Assembly (NCBI RefSeq): GCF_026340675.1
Contig: NZ_JAPEOX010000002.1
Span: 744,001 to 808,000 of the forward strand
DNA: 64,000 nt
Reading direction: 5' to 3'
DNA from: Streptomyces sp. NBC_01264
Lineage (GTDB): Bacteria; Actinomycetota; Actinomycetes; Streptomycetales; Streptomycetaceae
How positions within the stretch are numbered: position 1 is the stretch's first letter; each line of letters starts with the position of its first letter. A program made the position numbers and the translations under genes. The notes under the pieces were generated by a model. It saw nothing but the letters and a program-made list of their open reading frames with translations. It had not been told where the DNA came from and did no database searches. Shown piece by piece: positions 52,799 to 60,798 of this stretch.

Positions 52799-53878
52799 TC
52801 AGACTCCGTCGTCGGCGCACAGCGCCCAGGCGTCGGTGTAGGTGCTGGGCGAGCTTCCGCCGCCCGTGTGGGCGTAGGCCGTCCAGGAGGAGGCCGTGGT
52901 GGTCCCGTCGCCGACCGGGATGCCGCCGGAGTTGCTGGGGTAGCTGCCGTTGAGGTGGTCGCCCGGCGAGCCCGGTCCCGTGAAGGCGGTGGTCGTCACG
53001 CTGCCGCCGCTGACGGCCGCGCCACCGCTGATCAGCTTTCCGTCGTTGCCGCCGCAGCCGACCGTCGCGGTCTGGCCCGACGTGGCCGCGGTCGGGCCGC
53101 TGACCTCGCTGTGGCTCACCTTGACCGTGGCGCCGCCGATGCTGATGTTGCCGCCGCTGCAGATCGCGTAGGCGTACGTCGTGTTGCCGGTGCCGCCGCC
53201 ACCGCCGTTCCAGCCGACCGCGGACCAGGAGTCGGGGTTGGTCTCGCCGTCGGCCGCGGCCTTCTGGCCGTAGGCGTGCCCGGCGTCGTTGAAGGTGGGG
53301 AAGGAGGCGATCGGCTTGAGGCTGCCGACGTCGGCCGGGGTGATCCGGGCGCCGCCGCCGAGGAGGCGGGTGTTGGCCGGGCAGGTGGCGGTGACGAGGC
53401 CGACCGTGGAGGCGGCGGTGGGTCCGGCGGCCTTGTTCATCACCACCTGGGTGTGGTTGATCAGGCTGCTGGTGAAGCACATCGCGTAAGGGGTGCTGGA
53501 GAACGAGGCGTTGACCGCTCCCCCGCTGCCGCCGATGCCGAGCCAGCGCGTCACGTCGGTGCCGACGACACCCGTCGAACCGGTGTACTCGGTGCTGCCG
53601 TCGGGGCTCGGCGAGCTGCCGTTCACCTTGTTCCCGTTGGACGAAGTCCCGGTGCCGATGGCCTGGTTGATCCCGCCACCGGATATGAGCCCCGAGGAGC
53701 AGTCGGCATGGGTGGAGATCTCGGAGAAGGCCGCCGCGGGGCCGGCCGTGGCCCCCGGAGTCCTCACCGTCACGCCGACGGTGTTCGCGTAGGCCGATCC
53801 CGGCGCCAGAAGGGCCAGGAGGGCGCCGATGACCAGTGACTTCCCTGCGACGGCGCGCCGCAGAACTGTCTTTGGCAT
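52799..53878 (-). CDS. Secreted repeat-containing hypothetical protein
   Basis: The 359-residue protein has a signal peptide (about 1-30, SLVIGALLALLAPGSAYA). The mature protein is built from about three related units, each with a Cys followed by a GGG or GGGA turn (HADCSSGLISGGGI, ATCPANTRLLGGGARI, VGCGGNDGKLISGGAAV) and ending near a second Cys (YAMCF, YAICSG, WALCAD). This suggests a three-fold repeated beta domain, one disulfide per unit. GGGAGG precedes ATG 53878. The function is unknown; it shares its strand and probably its transcript with the Gly-rich protein gene. Confidence 0.75.
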   Translation of the reverse strand: MPKTVLRRAVAGKSLVIGALLALLAPGSAYANTVGVTVRTPGATAGPAAAFSEISTHADCSSGLISGGGINQAIGTGTSSNGNKVNGSSPSPDGSTEYTGSTGVVGTDVTRWLGIGGSGGAVNASFSSTPYAMCFTSSLINHTQVVMNKAAGPTAASTVGLVTATCPANTRLLGGGARITPADVGSLKPIASFPTFNDAGHAYGQKAAADGETNPDSWSAVGWNGGGGGTGNTTYAYAICSGGNISIGGATVKVSHSEVSGPTAATSGQTATVGCGGNDGKLISGGAAVSGGSVTTTAFTGPGSPGDHLNGSYPSNSGGIPVGDGTTTASSWTAYAHTGGGSSPSTYTDAWALCADDGV

Positions 53879-53911
53879 GTAGTTGCCTCCCTCATCCAGA
53901 GTCGCGCATGC

Positions 53912-53943
53912 GGACTGTAACAGTCCTTTTCGCGCGCATCTAC
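53912..53943 (-). promoter_or_regulatory. Promoter with palindromic -10 for the secreted protein genes
   Basis: GGACTGT-A-ACAGTCC (53912-53926) is a perfect 15-base palindrome. On the minus strand it contains TACAGT (53919-53914) as -10, with TGTAGA 18 bases upstream (53943-53938) as a partial -35. A repressor bound to the palindrome would cover the -10 box. Confidence 0.55.
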
Positions 53944-54010
53944 AGCGAGAACAGGCTGTCTCACCTAGCAGATAAGGGGTTACTCCTCGGTCGGCGGCCG
54001 CACCGCGACA

Positions 54011-54048
54011 GGGCGGCGGCTCGGGCATCTCGCCCAGAGCCGCCGCCC
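54011..54048 (-). terminator. Terminator after ohr
   Basis: GGGCGGCGGCTC and GAGCCGCCGCCC form a perfect 12-bp stem. The loop itself can form a short GGGC/GCCC stem. It starts 12 bases after the ohr stop. Confidence 0.8.
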
Positions 54049-54060
54049 TGGACGACCGGA

Positions 54061-54471
54061 CTACTCGACGACGAGCTCGACGGGGATGTTGCCGCGCGTG
54101 GCCCGGGAGTAGGGGCAGACCTCGTGGGCCTGCTTGACCAGCAGCTCGCCGGTCTCACCGAGCAGGGCCTCGGGGAGTTCCACGCGCAGGACCACGGCCA
54201 GACCGAAGCCCTCGCCGTCCTTGCCGATGGAGACCTCCGAGGTCACCGAGACCTCGCTGGTGTCGACCTTGGCCTGGCGGCCGACCAGCCCGAGGGCGCT
54301 GGCGAAGCAGGCGGCGTAGCCGGCCGCGAAGAGCTGCTCGGGGTTGGTGCCCAGGCCGCTGCCACCGAGGGCCGGCGGCATGGCCAGCGCCAGGTCGATC
54401 TGGCCGTCGGAGCTGACGGCGCGGCCTTCGCGGCCGTTGGCGGTGGCGACAGCGGTGTAGATCGCGTCCAT
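54061..54471 (-). CDS. ohr: Organic hydroperoxide resistance protein (Ohr)
   Basis: The 136-residue thiol peroxidase reduces organic and lipid hydroperoxides. The redox pair is C55 (GYAACFASAL) and C119 (HEVCPYSRA), with the typical Ohr N-terminus IYTAVATANGREGRAVSSDG and closing GNIPVELVV. AGGA ten bases upstream supports ATG 54471. It is divergent from ohrR, with the operator between them, the classical arrangement in which peroxide oxidation of OhrR induces ohr. Confidence 0.95.
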   Translation of the reverse strand: MDAIYTAVATANGREGRAVSSDGQIDLALAMPPALGGSGLGTNPEQLFAAGYAACFASALGLVGRQAKVDTSEVSVTSEVSIGKDGEGFGLAVVLRVELPEALLGETGELLVKQAHEVCPYSRATRGNIPVELVVE

Positions 54472-54536
54472 CTCGGGGGTTCCTCTCAAGGGGCGGAGGC
54501 GGGGCCGCCGACCGGCGACCTCGCTCCATCAATATG

Positions 54537-54568
54537 GCACACAATTAAGTTGTGCACAATTCAGTTGC
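54537..54568. promoter_or_regulatory. OhrR operator, two adjacent sites
   Basis: Site 1 is ACAATT-A-AGTTGT (54541-54553) inside a longer GCAC/GTGC frame (54537-54555). Site 2 is ACAATT-C-AGTTGC (54556-54568). Both match the known OhrR half-site ACAATT with inverted symmetry, and they lie between ohr and ohrR. Confidence 0.85.
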
Positions 54569-54585
54569 CGACACGGCGGCCCGGG

Positions 54586-54591
54586 TACACT
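54586..54591 (+). promoter_or_regulatory. -10 box of ohrR, predicted leaderless
   Basis: TACACT lies seven bases before ATG 54599, with no ribosome-binding site. Its -35 region falls in OhrR site 2, which implies autorepression. Confidence 0.65.
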
Positions 54592-54598
54592 TGCCTCC

Positions 54599-55072
54599 AT
54601 GACCGAGCAACCGACCGACGCCCTCCCCGACCAGGACTTCCTGCGCCTCGACAGCCAGATCTGCTTCGCGCTGGGCGCGGCGAACCGCGCCTTCGGCGGG
54701 CTCTACCGGGTCGTCCTGAAGGACCTCGGGCTGACCTACCCCCAGTACCTGGTGATGCTGGTGCTGTGGGAGCACGGGGAGATGCCGGTCAAACAGCTCG
54801 GGCAGCACCTGCGGCTCGACTCGGGCACGCTCTCCCCCCTCCTCAAGCGGCTGGAGGCGACCGGCCTGATCGTGCGCGAGCGCAGCGCGGCGGACGAACG
54901 GTCCGTGCACGTACGGCCCACCGGGGCCGGTACGGCCCTGCGCGCGCGGGCCGTCGAGGTACCGCGGCGCATCGCGGCCGCGACCGGCTTCGAACTCGCC
55001 GAGGTCAAGGACCTTCAGGACCGCCTGCGGCGGCTCACCGCCGCCCTGGACGCGGCGGTGGGGCCGGAGTAG
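54599..55072 (+). CDS. ohrR: MarR-family organic peroxide sensor OhrR
   Basis: The 157-residue repressor carries the conserved peroxide-sensing Cys22 in LDSQICFALGAANRAF, the OhrR signature. No other Cys is present, so it is of the one-Cys type, in which oxidation is completed by a low-molecular-weight thiol. The winged helix is clear (YPQYLVMLVLWEHGEMPVKQ, LSPLLKRLEATGLIVRERS, DERSVHVRPTGAG). Its 3' end overlaps the convergent cytochrome b gene by 38 bases. Confidence 0.95.
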   Translation: MTEQPTDALPDQDFLRLDSQICFALGAANRAFGGLYRVVLKDLGLTYPQYLVMLVLWEHGEMPVKQLGQHLRLDSGTLSPLLKRLEATGLIVRERSAADERSVHVRPTGAGTALRARAVEVPRRIAAATGFELAEVKDLQDRLRRLTAALDAAVGPE

Positions 55073-55715
55073 GGGCTGCGGCCTTCCCGTCGGAGGTTCC
55101 TTTCGGACGCCACAGGGGGTGCTCGCGCCGCGCCCAGTCGGCGGCCACCGAGCCCGTCCGCATGCCGTGCCGGGCCTCCGGGTCGCGGGCGGCCATCATG
55201 ACGTGGCCCCCGACGCCCACCGTCATGGCGATGGCCAGCCAGTCGTGGACGAAGGTGGCCCCGGTCCGCAGGGGCAGCGGGGCCAGCCCGGTGAACCACA
55301 TCAGCAGACCGGTGCCGAGCATCACGAGGGCGGCCCCGGCGCTCCAGCTCGCGTAGAGCTTCTGCCCGGCGTTGAACTTGCCCGCCGGGCGCGCGGCCGG
55401 CCGGCGGTCGCGGCGCAGGGCGGAGCGCAGCCAGGTACGGTCGTGCGGGCCGAAGCGGTTCAGCCGGCGCAGGTCCCCGCGGAAGGCCCGGGAGCCGAGC
55501 CCCAGCAGGACGGGCGCGGGGATCAGCAGTCCGGACCACTCGTGGACGGTGACCACGAGGTGGCGCCGGCCCACGAGTTCGGCGAGGGGCGGCAGGTAGA
55601 GGCAGGCGGCGGTCGCCAGGCACACCCCGGTCAGGATGGCGGTGGCCAGGTGGACCCGCCGCACGGCGGGGCCGAACCGGTCCACGCGGGCGGGGTGTTC
55701 AGACGGTCGGGGCAT
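55035..55715 (-). CDS. Cytochrome b561-type membrane protein, partner of molybdoenzyme
   Basis: The 226-residue protein has about four membrane helices with His residues placed to bind two haems (RRVHLATAILTGV, VTVHEWSGLLIPAP, FVHDWLAIAMTVGVGGHVMM). Its start overlaps the stop region of the molybdopterin oxidoreductase gene by 17 bases, so it is cotranslated and probably carries electrons to or from that enzyme, like the MsrQ/MsrP pair. The Pro/Ala-rich tail (TPAPPPRPGRR) is encoded opposite the end of ohrR. Confidence 0.85.
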   Translation of the reverse strand: MPRPSEHPARVDRFGPAVRRVHLATAILTGVCLATAACLYLPPLAELVGRRHLVVTVHEWSGLLIPAPVLLGLGSRAFRGDLRRLNRFGPHDRTWLRSALRRDRRPAARPAGKFNAGQKLYASWSAGAALVMLGTGLLMWFTGLAPLPLRTGATFVHDWLAIAMTVGVGGHVMMAARDPEARHGMRTGSVAADWARREHPLWRPKGTSDGKAAAPTPAPPPRPGRR

Positions 55716-56481
55716 CGTCGCGTCCGTTCGACTTGCCGACCCAGGCGTCGACGTCGTAGCCGAGTTCCTCCCAGTAGCCCGGCTGGACGTCCCGGGTGAC
55801 GGTGATGCCCGAGAGCCATTTCGCCGACTTGTAGAAGTACATGGGGGCCACGTAGAGGCGGACCGGGCCGCCGTGGGCGTGACTGAGGGGCTTGTCCTGC
55901 ATGTTCAGGGCGACCATGACGTCCTCGCGGCGGGCCTGCGGGAGCGTGAGGCTCTCGGTGTAGGTGCCGTCGAAGCAGGTGAAGCGGATCGCGCGGGCCT
56001 CGGGGCGGACCCCGGCGGCGTCCAGCAGCCGGAAGAGCGGGACGCCCTCGAAGGGGGTCCCGGGGACCCGCCAGCCCGTCACGCACTGGACGTCGCGGAC
56101 GATCCTGGCCCTCGGAAGGGCGCGCAGCGCGTCGAGGGTGTACGTGGCCGGGCGCTCGACCAGGCCGTCGACGGTCAACCGATAGTCGGCCGGGCCGCGT
56201 TCGGGAACCGAGGAGGCGACGGAGTAGTACCGGAACCCGCCGCCGCCGGGCAGCAGTCCGGTGAGCCCGGTGGGGTCCTTGCTCGCGGCGGAGCCCAGTA
56301 CGGCGTCGAACCCCGTCTGGAGCTTCGGCCCGAGGGCCAGACCGAGGGCGCCGAGCCCCACCATGCCGAGGACCAGCCGCCGGCCCACGGGGGCACCGCG
56401 GCCGTCGGGGTCGGGGTCGGGGTCAAGGCCGGGATCGGAACCGGGGTCACGGCCCGGGCCGGGTTGCTGGTCTGTGCTCAC
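55699..56481 (-). CDS. Tat-exported molybdopterin-dependent oxidoreductase (sulfite-oxidase fold)
   Basis: The 260-residue protein has a Gly/Asp/Pro-rich N-tail followed by a Tat-like signal (VGRRLVLGMVGLGALGLALG). The molybdopterin-binding domain contains DVQCVTGWRVPGTPFEGVPL with C133 as the predicted Mo ligand, and SHAHGGPVRLYVAPMYFYKSAKWL cut into its conserved GGPVRL and KSAKW parts. It resembles MsrP/YedY-type enzymes that reduce oxidised methionine in the envelope. The start is uncertain: GTG 56481 is used, but GTG 56532 has a fair ribosome-binding site. It is cotranscribed with a cytochrome b gene. Confidence 0.87.
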   Translation of the reverse strand: MSTDQQPGPGRDPGSDPGLDPDPDPDGRGAPVGRRLVLGMVGLGALGLALGPKLQTGFDAVLGSAASKDPTGLTGLLPGGGGFRYYSVASSVPERGPADYRLTVDGLVERPATYTLDALRALPRARIVRDVQCVTGWRVPGTPFEGVPLFRLLDAAGVRPEARAIRFTCFDGTYTESLTLPQARREDVMVALNMQDKPLSHAHGGPVRLYVAPMYFYKSAKWLSGITVTRDVQPGYWEELGYDVDAWVGKSNGRDDAPTV

Positions 56482-56623
56482 CTGGTGATTCGACCACTGC
56501 GGGACCCGGGCCGCCAGGGTCCGGGCGCGCACGTCAGACTTCCGTAAGACGCACTCACGCGCCCGGCGGCCCGGCCGGGCCCGCGCACGGCGGGACCGAC
56601 CGGACTACGGGACCGGGAGCCGA

Positions 56624-57985
56624 CTACGCCCCGCTCGCCTCGAGCATGTCCTCGCGCTCCACGAGCTTCACGCGCGCGCGGCCCTGCGGCTCGCCCAGCG
56701 CCTTCTCGGCGGCGTCGAGCTTGTACCAGCCCTCCCACGTCGTGAAGCGGACCTCCTTCTGCGCGAGGAAGGTCTCGACCGCCTCCGGCTCGGGAGCGGC
56801 CGGCGTCAGCAGGTTGCCGTCCGCGTGGTCGGCGAGCAGGCTGGCGACCGTCTCGTTCGCGTCGCCCTTGGTGTGGCCGATGAGGCCGATCGGGCCGCGG
56901 CGGATCCAGCCGGTGACGTACGTGGACGGCAGGTGCGCGCCGGCCTCGATGACGCGGCCGGCCTCGTCCGGAACCGTGCCGGAGTCGATGTCCCAGGGCA
57001 GCTTGGGCAGCTCGTCGGAGAGGTAGCCGACGGCGCGGTAGACGGACTGGACGTCCCAGTCGGTGAAGGCGCCGGTGCCCTTGACGTTGCCGGTGCCGTC
57101 GAGCTCGGTGCGCTCGGTGCGCAGGCCCACGACCCTGCCGTCCTCGCCGAGGATCTCGGTGGGCGACTCGAAGAAGTGCAGGAAGAGCTTGTGCGGGCGC
57201 TCGCCTATGTCGCGGATCGCCCAGTTCTCCAGGGTCTTGGCGACCATGTCGGTCTGCTTGTTCTTGCGGCGCTCGGCGATCGAGCCCTCGTCGTACTCGA
57301 TGTCCTCGGGGTTGACGATGACCTCGATGTTCGGCGAGTGGTCCAGCTCGCGCAGCTCCATCGGGCTGAACTTGGCCTGCGCGGGGCCGCGGCGGCCGAA
57401 GACGTGGACTTCGAGGGCCTTGTTGGCCTTGAGGCCGTCGTAGACGTTCCCGGGGATCTCGGTCGGGAGCAGCTCGTCGGCGGTCTTGGCGAGGATCCGG
57501 GCCACGTCGAGGGCCACGTTGCCGACGCCGAGGACGGCGACCTTCTCGGCCTCCAGCGGCCAGGTGCGCGGCACGTCGGGGTGGCCGTCGTACCAGGAGA
57601 CGAAGTCGGCGGCGCCGTAGGAGCCGTCGAGGTCGACACCGGGGATGGAGAGCGCGCGGTCCGCGGTGGCGCCGGTGGAGAAGATCACGGCGTCGTAGAA
57701 GGAGCGCAGCTCGTCGAGGCTGATGTCGTTCGGGTAGTCGACGTTGCCGAAGAGGCGGACCTGCGGCTTGTCGAGCACCTGGTGCAGGGCGGTGATGATG
57801 CCCTTGATGCGGGGGTGGTCGGGAGCGACGCCGTAACGGATCAGACCGAAGGGGGCCGGCATCCGTTCGAAGATGTCGATGGACACACCCGGCTCGACGG
57901 CCGCCTCGGACTTCAGCAGGGCGTCGGCGGCGTAGATGCCGGCGGGGCCGGCACCGACGATTGCTACCCGCAGGGGGCGAGGCAT
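56624..57985 (-). CDS. Ferredoxin-NADP+ reductase (FprA/adrenodoxin reductase type)
   Basis: The 453-residue flavoprotein transfers electrons between NADPH and ferredoxin. An FAD-binding motif VGAGPAGIYAADALL opens the protein, followed by APFGLIRYGVAPDHPRIK, the NADP site LGVGNVALDVARIL and GWIRRGPIGLIGHTKGDA, all diagnostic for FprA-type enzymes. AAGGGAAC eight bases upstream supports ATG 57985. An iron-box-like palindrome lies 46 bases upstream. It is the only P450-type redox partner gene in the window and could support either P450. Confidence 0.94.
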   Translation of the reverse strand: MPRPLRVAIVGAGPAGIYAADALLKSEAAVEPGVSIDIFERMPAPFGLIRYGVAPDHPRIKGIITALHQVLDKPQVRLFGNVDYPNDISLDELRSFYDAVIFSTGATADRALSIPGVDLDGSYGAADFVSWYDGHPDVPRTWPLEAEKVAVLGVGNVALDVARILAKTADELLPTEIPGNVYDGLKANKALEVHVFGRRGPAQAKFSPMELRELDHSPNIEVIVNPEDIEYDEGSIAERRKNKQTDMVAKTLENWAIRDIGERPHKLFLHFFESPTEILGEDGRVVGLRTERTELDGTGNVKGTGAFTDWDVQSVYRAVGYLSDELPKLPWDIDSGTVPDEAGRVIEAGAHLPSTYVTGWIRRGPIGLIGHTKGDANETVASLLADHADGNLLTPAAPEPEAVETFLAQKEVRFTTWEGWYKLDAAEKALGEPQGRARVKLVEREDMLEASGA

Positions 57986-58030
57986 GGCTGGGTTCCCTTC
58001 GAACGGCGAAAAACTCGATCAAGAGAACCC

Positions 58031-58049
58031 TAAGCTAAGGGCAGCCTAA
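58031..58049 (-). promoter_or_regulatory. Iron-box-like site upstream of the ferredoxin reductase gene
   Basis: TAAGCTAAGGGCAGCCTAA matches 13 of 19 positions of the DtxR/IdeR/DmdR iron box TTAGGTTAGGCTAACCTAA, best in the CCTAA arm. On the minus strand a TAGGGT -10 candidate overlaps it. Iron-dependent repression is plausible but the match is partial. Confidence 0.4.
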
Positions 58050-58089
58050 CCCGGCACCCGCCCCCCGGTTATGCCCCCATAACCAAACC

Positions 58090-58419
58090 TTATGGCTTCC
58101 CCAAGCTCTGGTTGGGGTCTGCGTGGGACTCACGGGCGGTGAGCTGGCCCTGGACGAAAGCATCCGTATCGGGCGAGTACGGACCGCCGTGGTCGAAGAG
58201 CAGCTCCGTGATGCGCCGCCATTCCGCGACGGCGGCGCGGGTGGCGGCGTCGGCGCTCTCCAGGTCGCCCGCGGAGTCCACGGCCTCGGCCTCGGCGGCT
58301 TCGAGTGCCTCCTCGGTCTCGTGGTGGGTCAGGCCGGTGGCCTGCTCCCGTACCCGGGCGCGGGCCGCGCGCTCCCCGTCGGAGGGGACATGCGGTTCGT
58401 TGGCGGTGTCGTCGGTCAC
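58090..58419 (-). CDS. Small acidic hypothetical protein
   Basis: The 109-residue acidic soluble protein is rich in Ala and Glu, with a helical middle (HHETEEALEAAEAEAVDSAG) and a C-terminal segment WRRITELLFDHGGPYSPDTD that is likely conserved. The start is uncertain: GTG 58419 begins the compositionally normal part, and the ribosome-binding site is weak. No family recognised. Confidence 0.6.
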   Translation of the reverse strand: MTDDTANEPHVPSDGERAARARVREQATGLTHHETEEALEAAEAEAVDSAGDLESADAATRAAVAEWRRITELLFDHGGPYSPDTDAFVQGQLTARESHADPNQSLGKP

Positions 58420-58514
58420 GGCGGTTCTGTCTCGGCTTCCTGTTTCGGGGATGGGGACGGTCGTCGTGGGCGGGCGTTCCGGGCGGGGCCGGGCCGGGCC
58501 GGGACGGCCCGGGG

Positions 58515-59234
58515 TCACCAGGTGTCGGTGACGGTCACGGGGAACTCCCCACGGGTACGAACCGTGACCGTGACCGCATCCGTACCCCCGTACACCTCGT
58601 GCCGCCAGGCCGCGAAGACCCGTACCACCCTGCGGGCGTCGTCGCCGCGGCCCTTGCCCACCGCGCGGGTGGTGAAGGTCACCTCCGCGATGCCGCTCCC
58701 GCGCACCCTGCGGACGCGGACCTCGCCGATGCCGTCCGCGGGGACGAACGTGTCCTCGTCGGTGCGGTGCTCCGCGTAATAGGCGACGAAGTCCCGCTTC
58801 ATGTCGAACCACCCGGCCGCGCCGCAGGGACCCGCGCCATTGGTGGCGGCGCCGGGTCCGGAGGTGCCGTCCGTGGGCGGGTCGGGCGCGCCGGTGTCCT
58901 CATCGGTGGGCGGACCGGCGGGGCCGCCCGACTCCTCGTCGGTCGGGGGACCGGCGTAGCCCCCGGTCCCCTCGTCGGTCGGCGGGCCCGCGTAGCCGCC
59001 CGTCCGCTCCTCCGTCGGGACGTCGGGCGCGGCGGTGGCCCCGCCCGCGCCGGCGTCCGTGCCCGTCGTCCCGTCCAGGTCGCAGCGCTCCGGACCGGGC
59101 ACCGCCACGGGAGTGGCGAGTCGGGCCGCCTCCCCGGCCCGTACGGTGCCGCAGGCCGCGAGCCCGGCGCACAGGAGCACCACCAGCCCGGCCAGGGCGG
59201 TCCGCCCGGTCCGGGATACCGCAGTCGTCGTCAT
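58515..59234 (-). CDS. Lipoprotein with Gly/Pro/Thr repeat linker
   Basis: The 239-residue protein has a lipoprotein signal ending LAAC (GLVVLLCAGLAACGTV). A linker of about four GPPTDE-containing repeats (about 70-130) joins the anchor to a compact C-terminal domain with WFDMKRDFVAYYAEHRTDED, VRVRRVRGSGIAEVTF and VFAAWRHEVYGG. GGGGGAG precedes ATG 59234. The domain is not one I recognise. The repeat linker would hold it away from the membrane or wall. Confidence 0.75.
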   Translation of the reverse strand: MTTTAVSRTGRTALAGLVVLLCAGLAACGTVRAGEAARLATPVAVPGPERCDLDGTTGTDAGAGGATAAPDVPTEERTGGYAGPPTDEGTGGYAGPPTDEESGGPAGPPTDEDTGAPDPPTDGTSGPGAATNGAGPCGAAGWFDMKRDFVAYYAEHRTDEDTFVPADGIGEVRVRRVRGSGIAEVTFTTRAVGKGRGDDARRVVRVFAAWRHEVYGGTDAVTVTVRTRGEFPVTVTDTW

Positions 59235-59336
59235 GTCATCTCCCCCTTCTGGCCGTGTAGAGGGCTCCTCGCGGGCCGCGGTTCCCTCGCGGGCCACCGT
59301 TCCCGCGGGTCCGGGGGCGTGGTATCGCTGTGCCGC

Positions 59337-59870
59337 ATGACGAACACCCCGGCTCCCCCGATCCCCCTCGTGGCGCGGCCCGTGCTCTTCCTCGACGTGG
59401 ACGGCCCCCTCATCCCGTTCGGGTCCCCGCAGGGCCACCCGGTCCACGAGTCCCCCGACGCGCCGGCCGGAGCGGACGGGCACCCCCTCCTCTCCCGGCT
59501 CGATCCCGCGCTCGGGCCGCGGCTCGCCGCTCTGCCGTGCGAGCTCGTCTGGGCCACGACCTGGATGGAGGACGCCAACGCCTGCGTCGCCCCCCGGCTC
59601 GGACTGCCGGACCTGCCCGTGGCGGACTGGCCCGAGCCCACCGCCGAGGACCTCCGGAGCGGCGCCCACTGGAAGACCGCCGGCCTCGTCGCGTGGGCGG
59701 CGGGCCGGGCGTTCGCCTGGGTCGACGACGAGATCGGCGACGCGGACCGCCGGTGGGTGACCGCCCACCACCCCGGCCCGGCGCTCCTCCACCGGGTCGA
59801 CCCCCGGATCGGCCTCACGGACGCCGACTTCCCCGTCCTGGAGGCGTGGTTGCGCGCCCACGGCGCCTGA
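59337..59870 (+). CDS. HAD-like hydrolase
   Basis: The 177-residue protein has the HAD motif I FLDVDGPLIPFG with D20 and D22, followed by a family-typical ELVWATTWMEDAN (motif II Thr) and AWVDDEIGDADRRW (motif IV acids). This matches the small HAD group annotated as HAD domain-containing proteins related to polynucleotide 3'-phosphatases. A TATCGC element eight bases before ATG 59337 and the absence of a ribosome-binding site suggest a leaderless mRNA. Confidence 0.85.
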   Translation: MTNTPAPPIPLVARPVLFLDVDGPLIPFGSPQGHPVHESPDAPAGADGHPLLSRLDPALGPRLAALPCELVWATTWMEDANACVAPRLGLPDLPVADWPEPTAEDLRSGAHWKTAGLVAWAAGRAFAWVDDEIGDADRRWVTAHHPGPALLHRVDPRIGLTDADFPVLEAWLRAHGA

Positions 59871-59907
59871 GCCCGGGCGGACGGAGACGGTCTACGGGAA
59901 CCGCGCC

Positions 59908-59924
59908 GGCCCCGGCCCGGGGCC
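59908..59924 (+). terminator. Short GC hairpin after the HAD gene
   Basis: GGCCCCG and CGGGGCC form a 7-bp stem with a 3-base loop, 37 bases after the stop. It is a weak candidate in GC-rich DNA. Confidence 0.35.
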
Positions 59925-60057
59925 GCCCCCGGGCGTCACCCGGCGTGCGTCCGGGGAGCGTTCGCCGGCCGCCGTGCCAACGGGCCTGGCTTCGGGCCCC
60001 CTCCCGCATGGGTAGGCTTCCCGCGACACAGTGTGCGGCGGGGTTCGGGGTGGGGTC

Positions 60058-60792
60058 ATGGGGCGTCAGATACGTGTGCCCGGTGCGGTACTGGCGGCCG
60101 TGGTGCTGCTGGCGCTCGCCGGTTGTTCGGAAGTGGGAAGCGGAGCCGGGGCCGGTCCCGGTGACGACCCGAAGCCGGGCGGCGCCGCGCCCGCCTCGTC
60201 ATCCGCTCCCTCGGACGGGAAGCCCCCCACCGGCGACGTGCTCCCCGGCATGGTCACCGCCTCCGTGGCCCGTACGCAGTTGGCCGCGCTGAAGGTGGCG
60301 GCGCCGGGAACCATGTCGGGCTACAGCCGGGACAAGTTCACGCACTGGGCGGAGCAGGGCGACAAGTGCGACACCCGTGAGGTCATCCTCCAGCGGGACG
60401 GCGCCAAGGTGACCCGGGACTCCCAGTGCAAGGCCGTGTCCGGCACGTGGAAGAGCCTGTACGACGAGGTGGTGGTCACCGAGGCCTCGAAGATCGACAT
60501 CGACCACATGGTGCCCCTCGCCGAGGGCTGGCGCTCCGGCGCGGCCGGCTGGGACGCCGCGAAGCGCAAGGCCTTCGCGAACGATCTGACGCACCCCCAG
60601 CTGCTGGCGGTGACGGCCTCCTCGAACCGGTCCAAGGGCGACCAGAGCCCCGACCTGTGGCAGCCGCCGTCGAAGAAGGCCTGGTGCCAGTACGGTCGGG
60701 CCTGGACCACGGTCAAGTCCACCTACGGTCTGACCGTCACCGAGCCCGAGAAGAAGATGCTCTCCACCATGCTGGACACCTGCGCGGGCTGA
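60058..60792 (+). CDS. HNH endonuclease family (DUF1524/GmrSD-like) lipoprotein
   Basis: The 244-residue protein has a lipoprotein signal ending LALAGC (AAVVLLALAGCSEVG), a short Gly/Ala/Pro linker and a HNH domain. The metal and catalytic core is IDIDHMVPLAEGWRSGA, LLAVTASSNRSKGDQ and PDLWQPPS, with flanking Cys pairs near DKCDTRE, SQCKAV, AWCQYG and DTCAG that suggest disulfides. A surface-anchored nuclease could degrade environmental DNA or act against competitors. A TAGGCT box at 60013-60018 gives a ~33-base leader. It converges on the next gene after six bases. Confidence 0.87.
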   Translation: MGRQIRVPGAVLAAVVLLALAGCSEVGSGAGAGPGDDPKPGGAAPASSSAPSDGKPPTGDVLPGMVTASVARTQLAALKVAAPGTMSGYSRDKFTHWAEQGDKCDTREVILQRDGAKVTRDSQCKAVSGTWKSLYDEVVVTEASKIDIDHMVPLAEGWRSGAAGWDAAKRKAFANDLTHPQLLAVTASSNRSKGDQSPDLWQPPSKKAWCQYGRAWTTVKSTYGLTVTEPEKKMLSTMLDTCAG

Positions 60793-60798
60793 CGCCGC

